Positions 39,737 to 48,022 of a stretch of DNA of 64,000 bases are shown piece after piece. The stretch covers positions 186,001 to 250,000 of the forward strand of contig NZ_JABGCG010000004.1 of assembly GCF_019799925.1 (NCBI RefSeq), in the 5' to 3' direction. The notes under the pieces are model-generated. The model was not told the DNA's origin, did not search any database, and was given only the letters and a program-made list of their open reading frames with translations. The translations under genes and the position numbers were made by a program. How positions within the stretch are numbered: position 1 is the first letter of the stretch; each line of letters starts with the position of its first letter. This DNA comes from Blastococcus sp. CPCC 205250 (lineage in GTDB: Bacteria; Actinomycetota; Actinomycetes; Mycobacteriales; Geodermatophilaceae).

Positions 39737-41170
39737 ATGAGCGAGCCGAGCGCCGCGACGACACCGGAGCTCGGCGACCTGCGCCGGATCGGGCTCTTCG
39801 CGGGCACGGACGACGACCAGCTGCGCGCGCTGCTCGCCGCGGGCACCGAGGTGCGCTTCCGTGCCGGGGACGTGCTGTTCGAGGAGAACGCCCCCGCCGA
39901 GCACTGGTGGGTGCTCCTCGACGGTGTGGTGGACCTCGTCCGGCACGTGGGACGCGACGAGACGCGGCTGGGGGTCATGGACGTGCCGGGCCGCTGGGCC
40001 GGGGGCTTCCGCGCCTGGGACGCGCACGGCGCCTACCTCGCCACCGCCCGCACCGCGACCGCCGGCTGCGTGCTCCGGGTGCCCGCCGGCGACCTCCGTG
40101 CGCTGTGGGCCGACCGCTTCCCGCTGGGCCTGAGCCTCATCGAGGGCGTCTCCCGGTCCGCGCGCGACTACGAGGCGATGGCCCGCCGGCGCGAGGCCCT
40201 CGCCGCGCTCGGCACGCTGGCCGCCGGACTGGCGCACGAGCTGAACAACCCCGCCGCGGCGGCGACCCGCGCCGTGCGCGCCCTCGGGCAGGCCCACGAG
40301 GACCTGCTGTCGTCCCTGCAGCGACTCGTGTCCCTGCCGATCGACGCCGGGCAGTTCAGCCGCATCGACGCGCTGCGCCGGGAGCTGAGCGCGGACGGGC
40401 CGGTGCTGGACCCCCTGACCCGCGCCGACCGGGAGGACGACCTCGCGGACTGGATGTCGGCCCGGTCGGTGGGCCGCGCCTGGGACCTCGCGGAGTCCCT
40501 CGCCGGCGCGGGCGCGGAGGTGGCCTGGTGCGAGCGGGCCGCCGATGCGATGGGCGAGGGCTCGCTCGAGGCGGCGCTCGAGTGGGTGGCGAGCACCCTC
40601 GCGGCTGCCGGCCTGCTGGAGGAGGTGGCGGAGTCCACCCGGCGCATCTCCGACCTGGTCGCGGCCGTGAAGAGCTACTCGCAGCTGGACCGCGCCGCGA
40701 TGCAGGTGACCGATCTGGCCGAGGGGCTGGACAGCACACTGGTGGTCCTCGCGCACCGGATCCCGCCGGAGGTCACCGTGGTGCGCGACCACGGCGCCGA
40801 CGTGCCCCGCATCCAGGCGCTCGCGGCGGAGCTGAACCAGGTCTGGACCAACCTCGTCACCAACGCCCTCGACGCGATGGGCGACCGCGGGACGCTGCGC
40901 GTCTCCACCCGGCTGGGCCGGGGCGAGGTGATCGTGGAGATCGGTGACACCGGCGCCGGGATGACGCCGGAGACGCAGCGGCGCGCCTTCGAGCCCTTCT
41001 ACACGACGAAGGGGGTCGGCGAGGGAACGGGCCTCGGCCTGGACATCTCGCGGCGGATCGTCGACCGCCACCGGGGGGACATCGTCATCGACCTGCGGCC
41101 GGGCGAGACGGTGCTGCGCGTGCGGCTGCCGATCGGGGACGCCGGCCCGTCCGCCCCGGCCGGCGGCTGA
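39737..41170 (+). CDS. Histidine kinase with N-terminal degenerate cNMP-binding domain
   Basis: A 477-residue soluble kinase. Residues about 10-130 have the Crp-type effector fold (LRRIGLFAGTDDDQLRALLA, VLFEENAPAEHWWVLLDGVV). The phosphate-binding cassette is degenerate: where Glu and Arg are expected it reads WAGGFRAWDAHGAYLATART. The kinase core has the H-box ALGTLAAGLAHELNNPAAAA, the N-box VWTNLVTNALDAMGDRG and G boxes GDTGAGMTPETQRR and GTGLGLDISRRI. No membrane segments. Homologues of this layout respond to a cytosolic signal; no regulator gene is adjacent. ATG 39737 follows a GGAGG. Confidence 0.88.
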   Translation: MSEPSAATTPELGDLRRIGLFAGTDDDQLRALLAAGTEVRFRAGDVLFEENAPAEHWWVLLDGVVDLVRHVGRDETRLGVMDVPGRWAGGFRAWDAHGAYLATARTATAGCVLRVPAGDLRALWADRFPLGLSLIEGVSRSARDYEAMARRREALAALGTLAAGLAHELNNPAAAATRAVRALGQAHEDLLSSLQRLVSLPIDAGQFSRIDALRRELSADGPVLDPLTRADREDDLADWMSARSVGRAWDLAESLAGAGAEVAWCERAADAMGEGSLEAALEWVASTLAAAGLLEEVAESTRRISDLVAAVKSYSQLDRAAMQVTDLAEGLDSTLVVLAHRIPPEVTVVRDHGADVPRIQALAAELNQVWTNLVTNALDAMGDRGTLRVSTRLGRGEVIVEIGDTGAGMTPETQRRAFEPFYTTKGVGEGTGLGLDISRRIVDRHRGDIVIDLRPGETVLRVRLPIGDAGPSAPAGG

Positions 41171-41227
41171 GCCGGCTCGACGGGTCGGTGGCGGGGGCCG
41201 TGCCGCTGAGGCCTCCCGCGACGGCCC

Positions 41228-41551
41228 TCAGGCGGTCGCGTCGGTGAGCGTGGTCCGGGAGCGGTACTCCAGGTCCCCGTAGGCCTCGGCGTGCCGGCCC
41301 ATGTAGGAGGCCACGAAGGGACACAGCGGGAGCACCTTCAGCTCCTGGCGCCGCACGTCGTCCAGGGCCTGGCGGACCAGCTCGGAGGCGATCCCCCGGC
41401 CCTCGTACCCGCCCAGCACCTCGGTGTGGGTGAAGACGACCAGCTCGGCGGTCCGGATGTACTCCGCCACCGCCGCCAGCTCCCCGCCGTCGACCCGGCC
41501 CTCGTACCGGTGCTGCTCGGCGGCATCGGTCACGGTCACGTCCACACTCAC
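41228..41551 (-). CDS. Small GNAT-like acetyltransferase (Gcn5-related YjdJ type)
   Basis: A 107-residue single GNAT domain: RYEGRVDGGELAAVAEYIRT, LVVFTHTEVLGGYEGRGIAS (the acetyl-CoA-binding pyrophosphate loop, GYEGRGIA) and VLPLCPFVASYMGRHAEAYG. The size and the CPF-x-x-x-Y ending are those of the minimal NATD1/YjdJ group, whose substrate is unknown. GTG 41551 follows an AGAGGAGA. It is convergent with the cNMP kinase. Confidence 0.9.
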   Translation of the reverse strand: MSVDVTVTDAAEQHRYEGRVDGGELAAVAEYIRTAELVVFTHTEVLGGYEGRGIASELVRQALDDVRRQELKVLPLCPFVASYMGRHAEAYGDLEYRSRTTLTDATA

Positions 41552-41649
41552 GGGATCTCCTCTCCGCGGTGGCACGGCCACCGGGTCGCTCGGACGGCGA
41601 CCAGCATCCCGCACCGCGCCAGGGGTGCGGCGACGGCCCGTCCGCGCGA

Positions 41650-42111
41650 TCAGTCCCCCGTCGTCGGACGGGACACGGGGTGCACCTCACGGGCGCCCTC
41701 GAGGGTGTGCCCCTCCTCGCAGGTGAGGGTCAGGTGCACCGGGGCGCCGCAGTCGCGGTGACGCAGCTCCATCGGCACCCCCTGCTCCCCGGCCAGGTGG
41801 CGGTCGCCCCACTCCATGAGCGCCACCAAGGTCGGGTACAGGTCGACGCCCTTGCGGGTCAGCCGGTACTCGTGGCGCTGCCGCTCCCCCTCGTCCTGGT
41901 ACGGGACCCGCCGCAGGATCCCCTCGTCGACCAGCCGGCCGAGCCGGTCGGTGAGCACCGCCCGCGGCGCGCCGAGCATCCGCTGGAAGTCCGCGAAGCG
42001 GCGCACGCCGAGAAAGGCCTCACGCAGCACCAGCAGGCTCCACTTCTCGCCCACGACGGCCAGGGTCCCGGCGACCGAACAGCGGGTCCGGTCCAGCAGC
42101 AGCTCGCTCAC
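41650..42111 (-). CDS. HxlR-family transcriptional regulator
   Basis: A 153-residue winged-helix regulator. The HxlR pattern is clear: RCSVAGTLAVVGEKWSLLVL (C-x-V/A...GGKWS), REAFLGVRRFADFQRMLG, then APRAVLTDRLGRLVDEGILR and a wing YRLTRKGVDLYP. The C-terminus has a Cys/His patch (ELRHRDCGAPVHLTLTCEEG). The first Cys (near residue 11) may be redox- or aldehyde-sensitive, as in HxlR/HypR. It is divergent from a GNAT gene; two operator-like sites lie between. Confidence 0.92.
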   Translation of the reverse strand: MSELLLDRTRCSVAGTLAVVGEKWSLLVLREAFLGVRRFADFQRMLGAPRAVLTDRLGRLVDEGILRRVPYQDEGERQRHEYRLTRKGVDLYPTLVALMEWGDRHLAGEQGVPMELRHRDCGAPVHLTLTCEEGHTLEGAREVHPVSRPTTGD

Positions 42112-42131
42112 CGGCCCAGCATAGGCATGCT

Positions 42132-42184
42132 GAGTTCACTTGACGAACCGACGCGGACGGGTGCAGAGTTCAGGTCACGAACTC
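42132..42184. promoter_or_regulatory. Two tandem HxlR-type operators
   Basis: GAGTTCACTTGACGAACC (42132-42149) and GAGTTC-AGGTCAC-GAACTC (42166-42184) are imperfect and perfect copies of one inverted repeat, 34 bases apart (about three helical turns). They fill the 84-base gap between the divergent HxlR and GNAT genes. The second overlaps the GNAT ribosome-binding region. Confidence 0.65.
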
Positions 42185-42195
42185 AGGAGGCTCCC

Positions 42196-42705
42196 GTGGA
42201 CCTGGTGGTGGCGACCCGACCCGTCCGTCCCGACGACCTGCGCCGCTTCCTCCGGCTCTGGCCGCGGCTGTCCCCGGAGACGAGGTACCGGCGCTTCCAC
42301 GCGCCGGTGGACCGGCTGCCGATGGCGGCGGTCCGCCGCCTGGTGCAGGTCGACCACCGGCTCCGGGAGGCCGTCGTGGCCGTCGTCGGGGACGAGGTGG
42401 TCGGCGTCGCCCGCTACGACCGGTCCCCCGACGACCCGGCGACGGCCGACGTCGCCGTCGTGGTGGAGGACGGCTGGCAGGGGGTGGGCCTGGGCCGGCA
42501 GCTGCTGCGCGACGCGTCCGCCCTCGCCGCCCGGGCGGGCGTGCGCCGGCTCACCGCCACGGTGCAGGCCGACAACGACCGCGTCGTCGGGCTCGTCCGG
42601 CGGCTGCTGCCCGACGCCACGGTCGAGGAGGACGCGGGGGTCCTCCTCGTGAGCAGCCCGATCAGCCCCTCCACATCCCCCCTGCCGGCCACGGTGGCCG
42701 GCTGA
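42196..42705 (+). CDS. GNAT N-acetyltransferase
   Basis: A 169-residue GNAT domain: RPVRPDDLRRFLRLWPRLSP, ETRYRRFHAPVDRLP, ADVAVVVEDGWQGVGLGRQL (acetyl-CoA loop QGVGLG) and LTATVQADNDRVVGLVRRL. The ETRYRRFH start is like that of Pat-type protein acetyltransferases without their CoA-ligase or cNMP domains. GTG 42196 follows AGGAGG. It is likely controlled by the divergent HxlR protein. The substrate is unknown. Confidence 0.87.
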   Translation: MDLVVATRPVRPDDLRRFLRLWPRLSPETRYRRFHAPVDRLPMAAVRRLVQVDHRLREAVVAVVGDEVVGVARYDRSPDDPATADVAVVVEDGWQGVGLGRQLLRDASALAARAGVRRLTATVQADNDRVVGLVRRLLPDATVEEDAGVLLVSSPISPSTSPLPATVAG

Positions 42706-42725
42706 GAACCGAGAGGACACCCGCC

Positions 42726-42869
42726 ATGACCCGCCTGCGCACCACCCTGACCCGCGCCCGCGACCGGCGCTCCCACCTGCGGCAGGAGCGCGCGCTGGCC
42801 CGCGCGCTGGCCGGCGCACCGACCGTCGAGTCGGCGCACGAGATCGCCGTCCTCACCACCCGCCGCTGA
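42726..42869 (+). CDS. Tiny Arg-rich protein, paralogue of 38879-39106
   Basis: A 47-residue protein too short for usual ORF cut-offs: MTRLRTTLTRARDRRSHLRQ then ERALARALAGAPTVESAHEI and AVLTTRR. A GAGAGGA lies 11 bases upstream. Its last 33 residues align with the C-terminus of the 75-residue protein at 38879 (LRQER, AGAPT, EI, RR shared at the same spacing). It follows the GNAT gene by 20 bases and is probably co-transcribed with it. Unknown function. Confidence 0.75.
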   Translation: MTRLRTTLTRARDRRSHLRQERALARALAGAPTVESAHEIAVLTTRR

Positions 42870-42871
42870 CC

Positions 42872-42955
42872 GGCGACCGCGCCGGCCAGAGCAACAGCAC
42901 CAGCACCGGCACCGGCACCGGCACCGGCACCGGCACCGGCACCGGCGCGGTCGCC
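42872..42955. terminator. Long-loop inverted repeat enclosing a hexamer microsatellite
   Basis: Perfect 14-base arms (42872-42885 and 42942-42955) flank a 56-base loop that consists mostly of CACCGG repeats. It lies between the convergent tiny-protein and SNF2 genes and is probably a bidirectional terminator whose loop has expanded. Confidence 0.6.
42904..42945 (+). repeat. (CACCGG)7 microsatellite
   Basis: Seven perfect copies of CACCGG, preceded by two CAGCAC/CAACAG-like degenerate copies. It sits in the loop of a 14-base inverted repeat, outside any gene, and is a likely variable-length locus. Confidence 0.9.
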
Positions 42956-42968
42956 CGGCCCCTGGGGG

Positions 42969-45101
42969 TCAGGCGACCTCCGCCGGTGCCGACAGCGCCT
43001 CGGTGAGCAGCGCGACGAGTGCCTCGTGCTGCACGTCGGCCGAGGAACCGATCTCCTCGTCGGACCCGTCGAGCGCCCGGGCCGCCAGCCCGGCCTTGCT
43101 GTCGATCAGCTCGGCGATGCGGGCGTCGATGGTCTGCGCGGCGATGATCCGCCACGCGGTGACCGGCTCGGTCTGACCGATGCGGTGGCTGCGGTCGATG
43201 GCCTGGGTCTGCTCGGCGTCGGTCCAGGAGAGCTCGGCCAGCACCACGTCGGAGGCGACCTGCAGGTTGATGCCCACGCCGGCCGCGGTCAGCGAGCAGA
43301 CGGCGATCGCCACCTCGGGGTCCTGCACGAAGGCGTCGACGTTGCGCTGGCGGGCCGAGGAGGTCTGGTCACCGCGGATCGAGGAGAAGCGGATCCCCTG
43401 CCGGGTGAAGACCTCCTCGGCAGCGTCCATGACGTCGACGTGCTTGGCGAAGAAGACGACCTTGCCGGCGCTGCGGGCGAGCTGGGCGGCGTAGTCGGCG
43501 GCGAGGCCGGCCTTCGCCTGGCCGATCCGCCGCATCATCGTGAAGACGTTCTCCCCCGTGGTCGAGGCGTTGGACTCCTTCTGCTCCCAGCGGGCCACGC
43601 GGCGCACGAGCTCGGCGTCGATGCCCACGACCTCGGTGGCCGACGTGCGCGCGGCCAGCGCGCTCTCGTACCGCTTCACCATGCGGCGGGCGAGGTCCCG
43701 CTCGGCGGCCCGGATCGACCGGCCGGCCGCCCCGTCGAGCTCGACCGGCAGGTCGGCGATGCGCCGGGCCGGGATGTCGGCGGCCACCTCGACCTTGCGG
43801 CGGCGCACGATGCCCAGGTCGATCACGCAGCGGCGGGCCGCCGGGTAGAAGCCCGGGTCGGCCGGCGTCAGGCCGGTGTCCTCCAGGGCCTCCATGAGCT
43901 CGCCCAGGGGCTTGGACTCGTCGATCCAGCCGAGGAACTGCCAGATGGCCCGGAAGTCCTCGATGTCGTTGATCAGCGGGGTGCCGGTGAGCGCCATGAG
44001 CAGGGGACGCGGCACGCGGGCCCGGATCCGCTCGGACAGCTCCAGCACGTGCTGCGACCGCTGCGAGGTCCGGTTCTTGATGAAGTGCGCCTCGTCGACG
44101 ACCATCCCGCGGAACCCGAAGTCCCCCAGCCAGCCCACGTGGCGGTCGAGCACCTCGTAGTTGACGACGACGATGTCGGCGAACCCGTCGATGGTGTCGC
44201 CGTTGCCGTGGATCACGGTGGCCGGGCGGTGCGGGGTCCAGATCCCGGCCTCGCGCGCCCAGTTGGTCTTGACCACGTTGGGGACGACGACGAGCAGCGG
44301 ATAGGCGCCGGCCGCCTCCGCCGCCAGCAGCGACTGCGCCGTCTTGCCCAGACCCGGCTCGTCGGCCAGCAGGAAGGTGCGGTGCCCGTCGGCCGCTGCG
44401 GCGACCAGCCGCGCCTGGTGCGGCATCAGCTCGGCGCCCTCGGGGGCGAACCGCGCCGTGGGCGCCGGCAGCTCCATGCAGGCCGGGTCCCCGCTGCCGG
44501 CCCGCTCGAAGGAGCTCAGCAGCGGGCCGAGCAGCTCCCAGCCGGCGAGCCGGCGCGGCCGGGAGACCGGCGGCGGGGCGGCGGAGTAGTCCGGGGCGAG
44601 GAACGGGTTGGCCAGCTGCCGGGAGACCACCGACTGCGGCACGACCCGGTTCTCGTGCGCGGCCGGGACGCTCGCCGGCCGCGCCGGGGGCTCCGGCTCC
44701 GGCTCGGGCTCGATCCCCGCGGCGCGCAGCAGGTCCCGCTTCAGCGCCCGGGCGGCGTCGGAGACGACGGCGTCGTCGGCCAGCAGCGCCAGCAGGCCGG
44801 CGTCGCGGACGGCGGTCGTGGCGAGGATGGTCGCGATGCCGTCGAGCCGCTTGAGCTGCTCGGTGCGGCGGCTGTCGCTGCTCGTCTCGTCGGCCCGCAC
44901 GCGGGCGCGCTCCTCGCGCAGCAGCAAGGCCACGACCTGGAACTTCGTCCGCGTCGAGGCCTGGACCTGACCGCGCTGGGCGGCCGCCTCGACCTCGCGG
45001 ACGGTGCGCGCGAGCACCGAGATGACGTCGGCGCGTTCGCGTCGCTGGGTCCGCGGAGCGGAACGGCGAGTGCCCTGCGGGCGCTGGCCTGGTCGAGCCA
45101 C
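42969..45101 (-). CDS. SNF2-family DEAD/DEAH helicase
   Basis: A 710-residue Swi2/Snf2 ATPase. After an Arg-rich N-terminus and an EPEPEPEPP linker come the helicase motifs: HQARLVAAAADGHRTFLLAD, EPGLGKTAQSLLAAE (Walker A), MVVDEAHFIKN (DEAH, motif II), LMALTGTPLIND (motif III), and in the second lobe VVFFAKHVDVMDAAEEVF, AAGVGINLQVASDVVLAELS and QAIDRSHRIGQTEPVT (motif VI). These enzymes move along DNA and remodel complexes. GTG 45101 is chosen because AGGAG lies six bases before it; the ATG at 45107 would touch that site. It is monocistronic. Confidence 0.9.
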   Translation of the reverse strand: MARPGQRPQGTRRSAPRTQRRERADVISVLARTVREVEAAAQRGQVQASTRTKFQVVALLLREERARVRADETSSDSRRTEQLKRLDGIATILATTAVRDAGLLALLADDAVVSDAARALKRDLLRAAGIEPEPEPEPPARPASVPAAHENRVVPQSVVSRQLANPFLAPDYSAAPPPVSRPRRLAGWELLGPLLSSFERAGSGDPACMELPAPTARFAPEGAELMPHQARLVAAAADGHRTFLLADEPGLGKTAQSLLAAEAAGAYPLLVVVPNVVKTNWAREAGIWTPHRPATVIHGNGDTIDGFADIVVVNYEVLDRHVGWLGDFGFRGMVVDEAHFIKNRTSQRSQHVLELSERIRARVPRPLLMALTGTPLINDIEDFRAIWQFLGWIDESKPLGELMEALEDTGLTPADPGFYPAARRCVIDLGIVRRRKVEVAADIPARRIADLPVELDGAAGRSIRAAERDLARRMVKRYESALAARTSATEVVGIDAELVRRVARWEQKESNASTTGENVFTMMRRIGQAKAGLAADYAAQLARSAGKVVFFAKHVDVMDAAEEVFTRQGIRFSSIRGDQTSSARQRNVDAFVQDPEVAIAVCSLTAAGVGINLQVASDVVLAELSWTDAEQTQAIDRSHRIGQTEPVTAWRIIAAQTIDARIAELIDSKAGLAARALDGSDEEIGSSADVQHEALVALLTEALSAPAEVA

Positions 45102-45473
45102 GTACATCTCCTCTGGAATGCCGGGCACGGTCCCCGGCGGGACGCCGGGCACCGACCGGCGGGGTGGCACGGCGCGCAGCCGCCTGCCGAGCACCGGCCC
45201 GCGGGGAGCCGCGGAGCCGCACGCCCGGGCCGGACGGCCCGAGTCGGACGCCGAGTCCGGGCCACCCGTCGACCTCCGACGCGACCCGCACGGGGCACTC
45301 CGTCGCCGCGCAGCGATGTCCGTCTCGGAGACGGTGCTGGACCCATGCTATCTCCGCGCGGCCGGCACCACCCCGCGACACCGTGCGCGACGGGTGCGCG
45401 GGGCCGTGCGCGACGCGGGCGAGGCGCGGTGCGTGACGTCGCGCGGGGCCTGCCGCGCTGGTTGACTCGGCGG
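45102..45473. other. 372-base intergenic region between divergent genes
   Basis: No gene is supported here; frames lack ribosome sites and sensible composition. On the minus strand TAGCAT (45345-45350) is a candidate -10 for the SNF2 gene with a leader of about 240 bases. A CCGTCT-CGG-AGACGG inverted repeat lies just beyond it (45319-45333). Otherwise I see nothing. Confidence 0.4.
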
Positions 45474-45644
45474 ATGGTGTCTCCCATCCCGGAGCCGGAA
45501 CCCCAGATCGATCCGACCGAGCCGGTGCCCGACGACCCCAGCGAGCTGCTCCCCGACGCCCCCGAGCCGCTCCCGCCGCCGCCGATCGAGGCGACGCCGG
45601 AGGACCCCGGCGGCGACCCCGGCGGGGTGCCCGAGCCCGCCTGA
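45474..45644 (+). CDS. Small Pro/Glu-rich protein
   Basis: A 56-residue acidic peptide, MVSPIPEPEPQIDPTEPVP then DDPSELLPDAPEPLPPPP and EATPEDPGGDPGGVPEPA, about a third proline. It could start at ATG 45474 or GTG 45477. No family, no cysteine, no membrane segment. Its skewed composition may be a disordered linker-like protein; coding status is uncertain. Confidence 0.45.
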   Translation: MVSPIPEPEPQIDPTEPVPDDPSELLPDAPEPLPPPPIEATPEDPGGDPGGVPEPA

Positions 45645-45671
45645 CGACGGGCCCCCCGCCGCGGCGGGGTG

Positions 45672-45722
45672 GTCAGCGCAGCGGTTTGGTCAGCGCAGCA
45701 GGGTCGTCAGCGCAGCAGGGTG
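45672..45722 (-). repeat. 17-base tandem repeat covering a stop codon
   Basis: Three tandem 17-base units (GTCAGCGCAGCAGGGT-type) end at the stop of the MEDS/ATPase gene. The first unit is degenerate; the next two are near-identical. Each carries the gene's last codons (LLR) and TGA on the minus strand. Confidence 0.8.
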
Positions 45723-46669
45723 GTCAGCCGGACGCGTACGCCGTCCTCCGCGCGGCGGATGACGACGTGGTCGCACAACTGGCGCGCGAGCCACAGCCCC
45801 ATGCCGCCGGAGGAGAGGTCCGCGCCGTGGGCCGGCCCGTAGCCGGCGAACGGGTCGTCCCAGTCCCGTCCGGAGTCGTGGATGGTGCACACCAGCCGCT
45901 CGTGCGTGCCCCACATCCGCAGGCCGGCCGGCGGTCCCCCGTGCCGGACGGCGTTGGAGGCCATCTCGTCGACGGCCATGAGGAAGTCCTCGAGCACGTC
46001 GTCGGGCCCGTCCACCGCGGCCAGCCGGTCCCGCAGCGCGCGGCGGAGGGCGGCGGCGTCGGTGATGTCGTCGTCGGCCAGCAGCGGCGGGGTCGACTCC
46101 AGCGGCTCGTCGGGCACGGGGAGCCCCCGCAGGTAGGTGGCGGGGTCGACGTGGTCGGGGTTGGGCACGGGCCCGCCGGTGGTCCACACCTGGGGGTGGG
46201 TCTGCCGGGCCGCGGCCCGCAGGGGCGCCGGCAGGTCCGGGCCGAAGACGCACAGCCCCCACAGGGGCTGCCCGGCGAAGGCGACGTTGATCACCGCCTC
46301 GTAGGCCTGCCACTCCCGGTGGTCGGCGGCCGTGGCCCCGAAGTCGGGCTCCCCCAGCACGCGCACCCGCCGGCCGGGCCGCGCGTGCTCGGTGGCGAAG
46401 CGGCGGAACGCGGTGATGGCCGTCGGCGTCCGGGACCGGTACAGCTCGTGCCGCTCGATGACGACCACGGCCGGGTCGTCCCCCAGGGCGTCGCGCAGCG
46501 GTCCCGCCGTCCCGGGGTCGACGGCGACCACCGCGGCGTCACCGGCGGCCAGCCCCTCGAGCAGCCAGGGCGCGGCGACGGCGGCCACCTCGTCGGCCGA
46601 GTCGTAGAACAGGGCGCCGTGGAGGCCGGCGTCTGCGCCGGCATCCCCGCCGGTGTGCTGCCGGTGCAA
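45707..46669 (-). CDS. MEDS-domain sensor with HATPase (RsbW-like) domain
   Basis: A roughly 320-residue protein. Residues 15-185 form a MEDS (DcmR-like) sensory domain: GALFYDSADEVAAVAAPWLL, EGLAAGDAAVVAVDPG, VVIERHELYRS, then GRRVRVLGEPDF and ALINVAF-like strands. The C-terminal part is a HATPase_c_2 fold: FLMAVDEMASNAVRHGG (N-box), VCTIHDSGRDWDDPFAG and GMGLWLARQLCDHVVI. The architecture is that of actinobacterial sensors that may switch an anti-sigma factor. No ATG/GTG fits well; TTG 46669 is my best start, with a GGGGG upstream. A longer frame to 46921 is Arg-rich and looks non-coding. Confidence 0.82.
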   Translation of the reverse strand: MHRQHTGGDAGADAGLHGALFYDSADEVAAVAAPWLLEGLAAGDAAVVAVDPGTAGPLRDALGDDPAVVVIERHELYRSRTPTAITAFRRFATEHARPGRRVRVLGEPDFGATAADHREWQAYEAVINVAFAGQPLWGLCVFGPDLPAPLRAAARQTHPQVWTTGGPVPNPDHVDPATYLRGLPVPDEPLESTPPLLADDDITDAAALRRALRDRLAAVDGPDDVLEDFLMAVDEMASNAVRHGGPPAGLRMWGTHERLVCTIHDSGRDWDDPFAGYGPAHGADLSSGGMGLWLARQLCDHVVIRRAEDGVRVRLTTLLR

Positions 46670-46963
46670 CGCGTGGCCCCCGTGGTGCTCGTGTCCGTGC
46701 CGCCTCGTGCCGGGGCGGTCCCCCGGCCGCAGTCGGCCCGTGCAGGGGCGGTACCCGCTCCGCGCGGCCGTGAACGGCTTCCGGCCGACGACCCGGCGCG
46801 ACGGCCGGCGGACGGGCGCCGACCGGCCGCCGGCACCGGCGTGGCGTGCGTCACGGGAACCCCGCGACACGCCGTCGGCGGGCCGCCCCGGTGCACCTGA
46901 CCTGCGGTGGGACACGCACACTCGTGGGCGTTTGCAACCACACGACTACGGAGTCCCCCCGCA

Positions 46964-48022
46964 GTGAGATCGACCCGTTCCTCCATCGTCCTGGCCGTGG
47001 TCGGCGTGCTCCTGATCGTCGCCGCCGCGATCGTCCGCTTCGTCGTCGTCCCCAGCGTCACCCAGCTGCCCGAGGACCTCGACGTCACCCTCCGCTTCGA
47101 CGGCACCTACAACGGCATCAACCCGGGCGTGCTCTCGGGTGAGGCCACCGAGGTGCTGCTGCAGGACGTCCCGATCGAGGCCAGCCGGCGCGTGCACGCG
47201 CAGTCCGTCGAGGGCGACACCGAGATCGTCGCCCGCACCGACGAGCGCAGCGTCGGCGACACGGAGCCCTCGGTCACCGAGGTCGTCTTCGCCGTCGACC
47301 GCGAGACCGCCGAGGGCGGCCCGGCCCCGGACGGCGCCGAGGACGTGACCTCCTCCGAGGGCCTGGTCTTCACGCTGCCCGTGGACCCCTCGACCGAGGA
47401 CGACGCCTACGTCTACTGGGACCAGGCGACCCTGCAGGCCGCGCCGGTCAGCTACGAGGGCGAGGACACCCTCGGGGGCCGCGACGTCTACCTGTACGAG
47501 TCGGTCGCCGAGGGCGAGCTCGCCGACCCGGCCGCGCTGGACCTGCCGACCTCCCTGCCCAAGGAGACGCTGGCGGCGCTCGCCCCCGGCCTGGCCGGGC
47601 TGGTCGACCCCGAGCTGCTGAACGCGCTCCCGGCGGTGCTGCCGTCGCTGCCCGCCGAGATCCCGATCGCCTGGACCTCCCGGACGACGACCTACGTGGC
47701 CGCCGACCAGGAGCTGGGCGCCACCGTCGCCGGCGGCAGCACGCAGGAGATCACGGGTTCACTCGACCTGAGCGTGACGACGGTCGACGTGCCCTTCGCC
47801 GAGATCTCCGTGTACTCCACGGACGACTCGATCGAGGAGCGCGGGGACCAGGTCGCCGACGACTCCGGCCTGCTCAGCCTGGTGGGCACGGTGCTGCCGA
47901 TCGTCGCGCTGGTGCTCGGGGTGCTGCTGCTGGTGGCGGCGCTCCTGCTCGCCGTCCGCGCCGCCCGGCGGACCGGCGGCACCCCGCCGTCGGCTCCCCG
48001 CACCGCCGCGCACGCGGCCTGA
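46964..48022 (+). CDS. DUF3068 (PorA-family) membrane protein
   Basis: A 352-residue protein. An N-terminal helix (SIVLAVVGVLLIVAAAIVRF) and a C-terminal helix (TVLPIVALVLGVLLLVAALL) enclose a large extracytoplasmic beta-rich domain with VTLRFDGTYNGINPGVLSGE, DAYVYWDQATLQAAPVSYEG (quoted in part) and RTTTYVAADQELGATVAGGS. This is the actinobacterial DUF3068/PorA group, whose function is unknown. GTG 46964 follows a GGAG. The gene's 3' end forms the first of seven tandem 26-base repeats. Confidence 0.88.
   Translation: MRSTRSSIVLAVVGVLLIVAAAIVRFVVVPSVTQLPEDLDVTLRFDGTYNGINPGVLSGEATEVLLQDVPIEASRRVHAQSVEGDTEIVARTDERSVGDTEPSVTEVVFAVDRETAEGGPAPDGAEDVTSSEGLVFTLPVDPSTEDDAYVYWDQATLQAAPVSYEGEDTLGGRDVYLYESVAEGELADPAALDLPTSLPKETLAALAPGLAGLVDPELLNALPAVLPSLPAEIPIAWTSRTTTYVAADQELGATVAGGSTQEITGSLDLSVTTVDVPFAEISVYSTDDSIEERGDQVADDSGLLSLVGTVLPIVALVLGVLLLVAALLLAVRAARRTGGTPPSAPRTAAHAA

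Noticed and set aside
43026..45473. Plus-strand frame over the SNF2 gene
   Set aside because: Antisense of a well-supported helicase; His/Gly/Asp-rich shadow composition.
45102..45473. Possible small genes in the gap before the Pro-rich ORF
   Set aside because: Frames have no ribosome site and Arg/Gly/Ala shadow composition.
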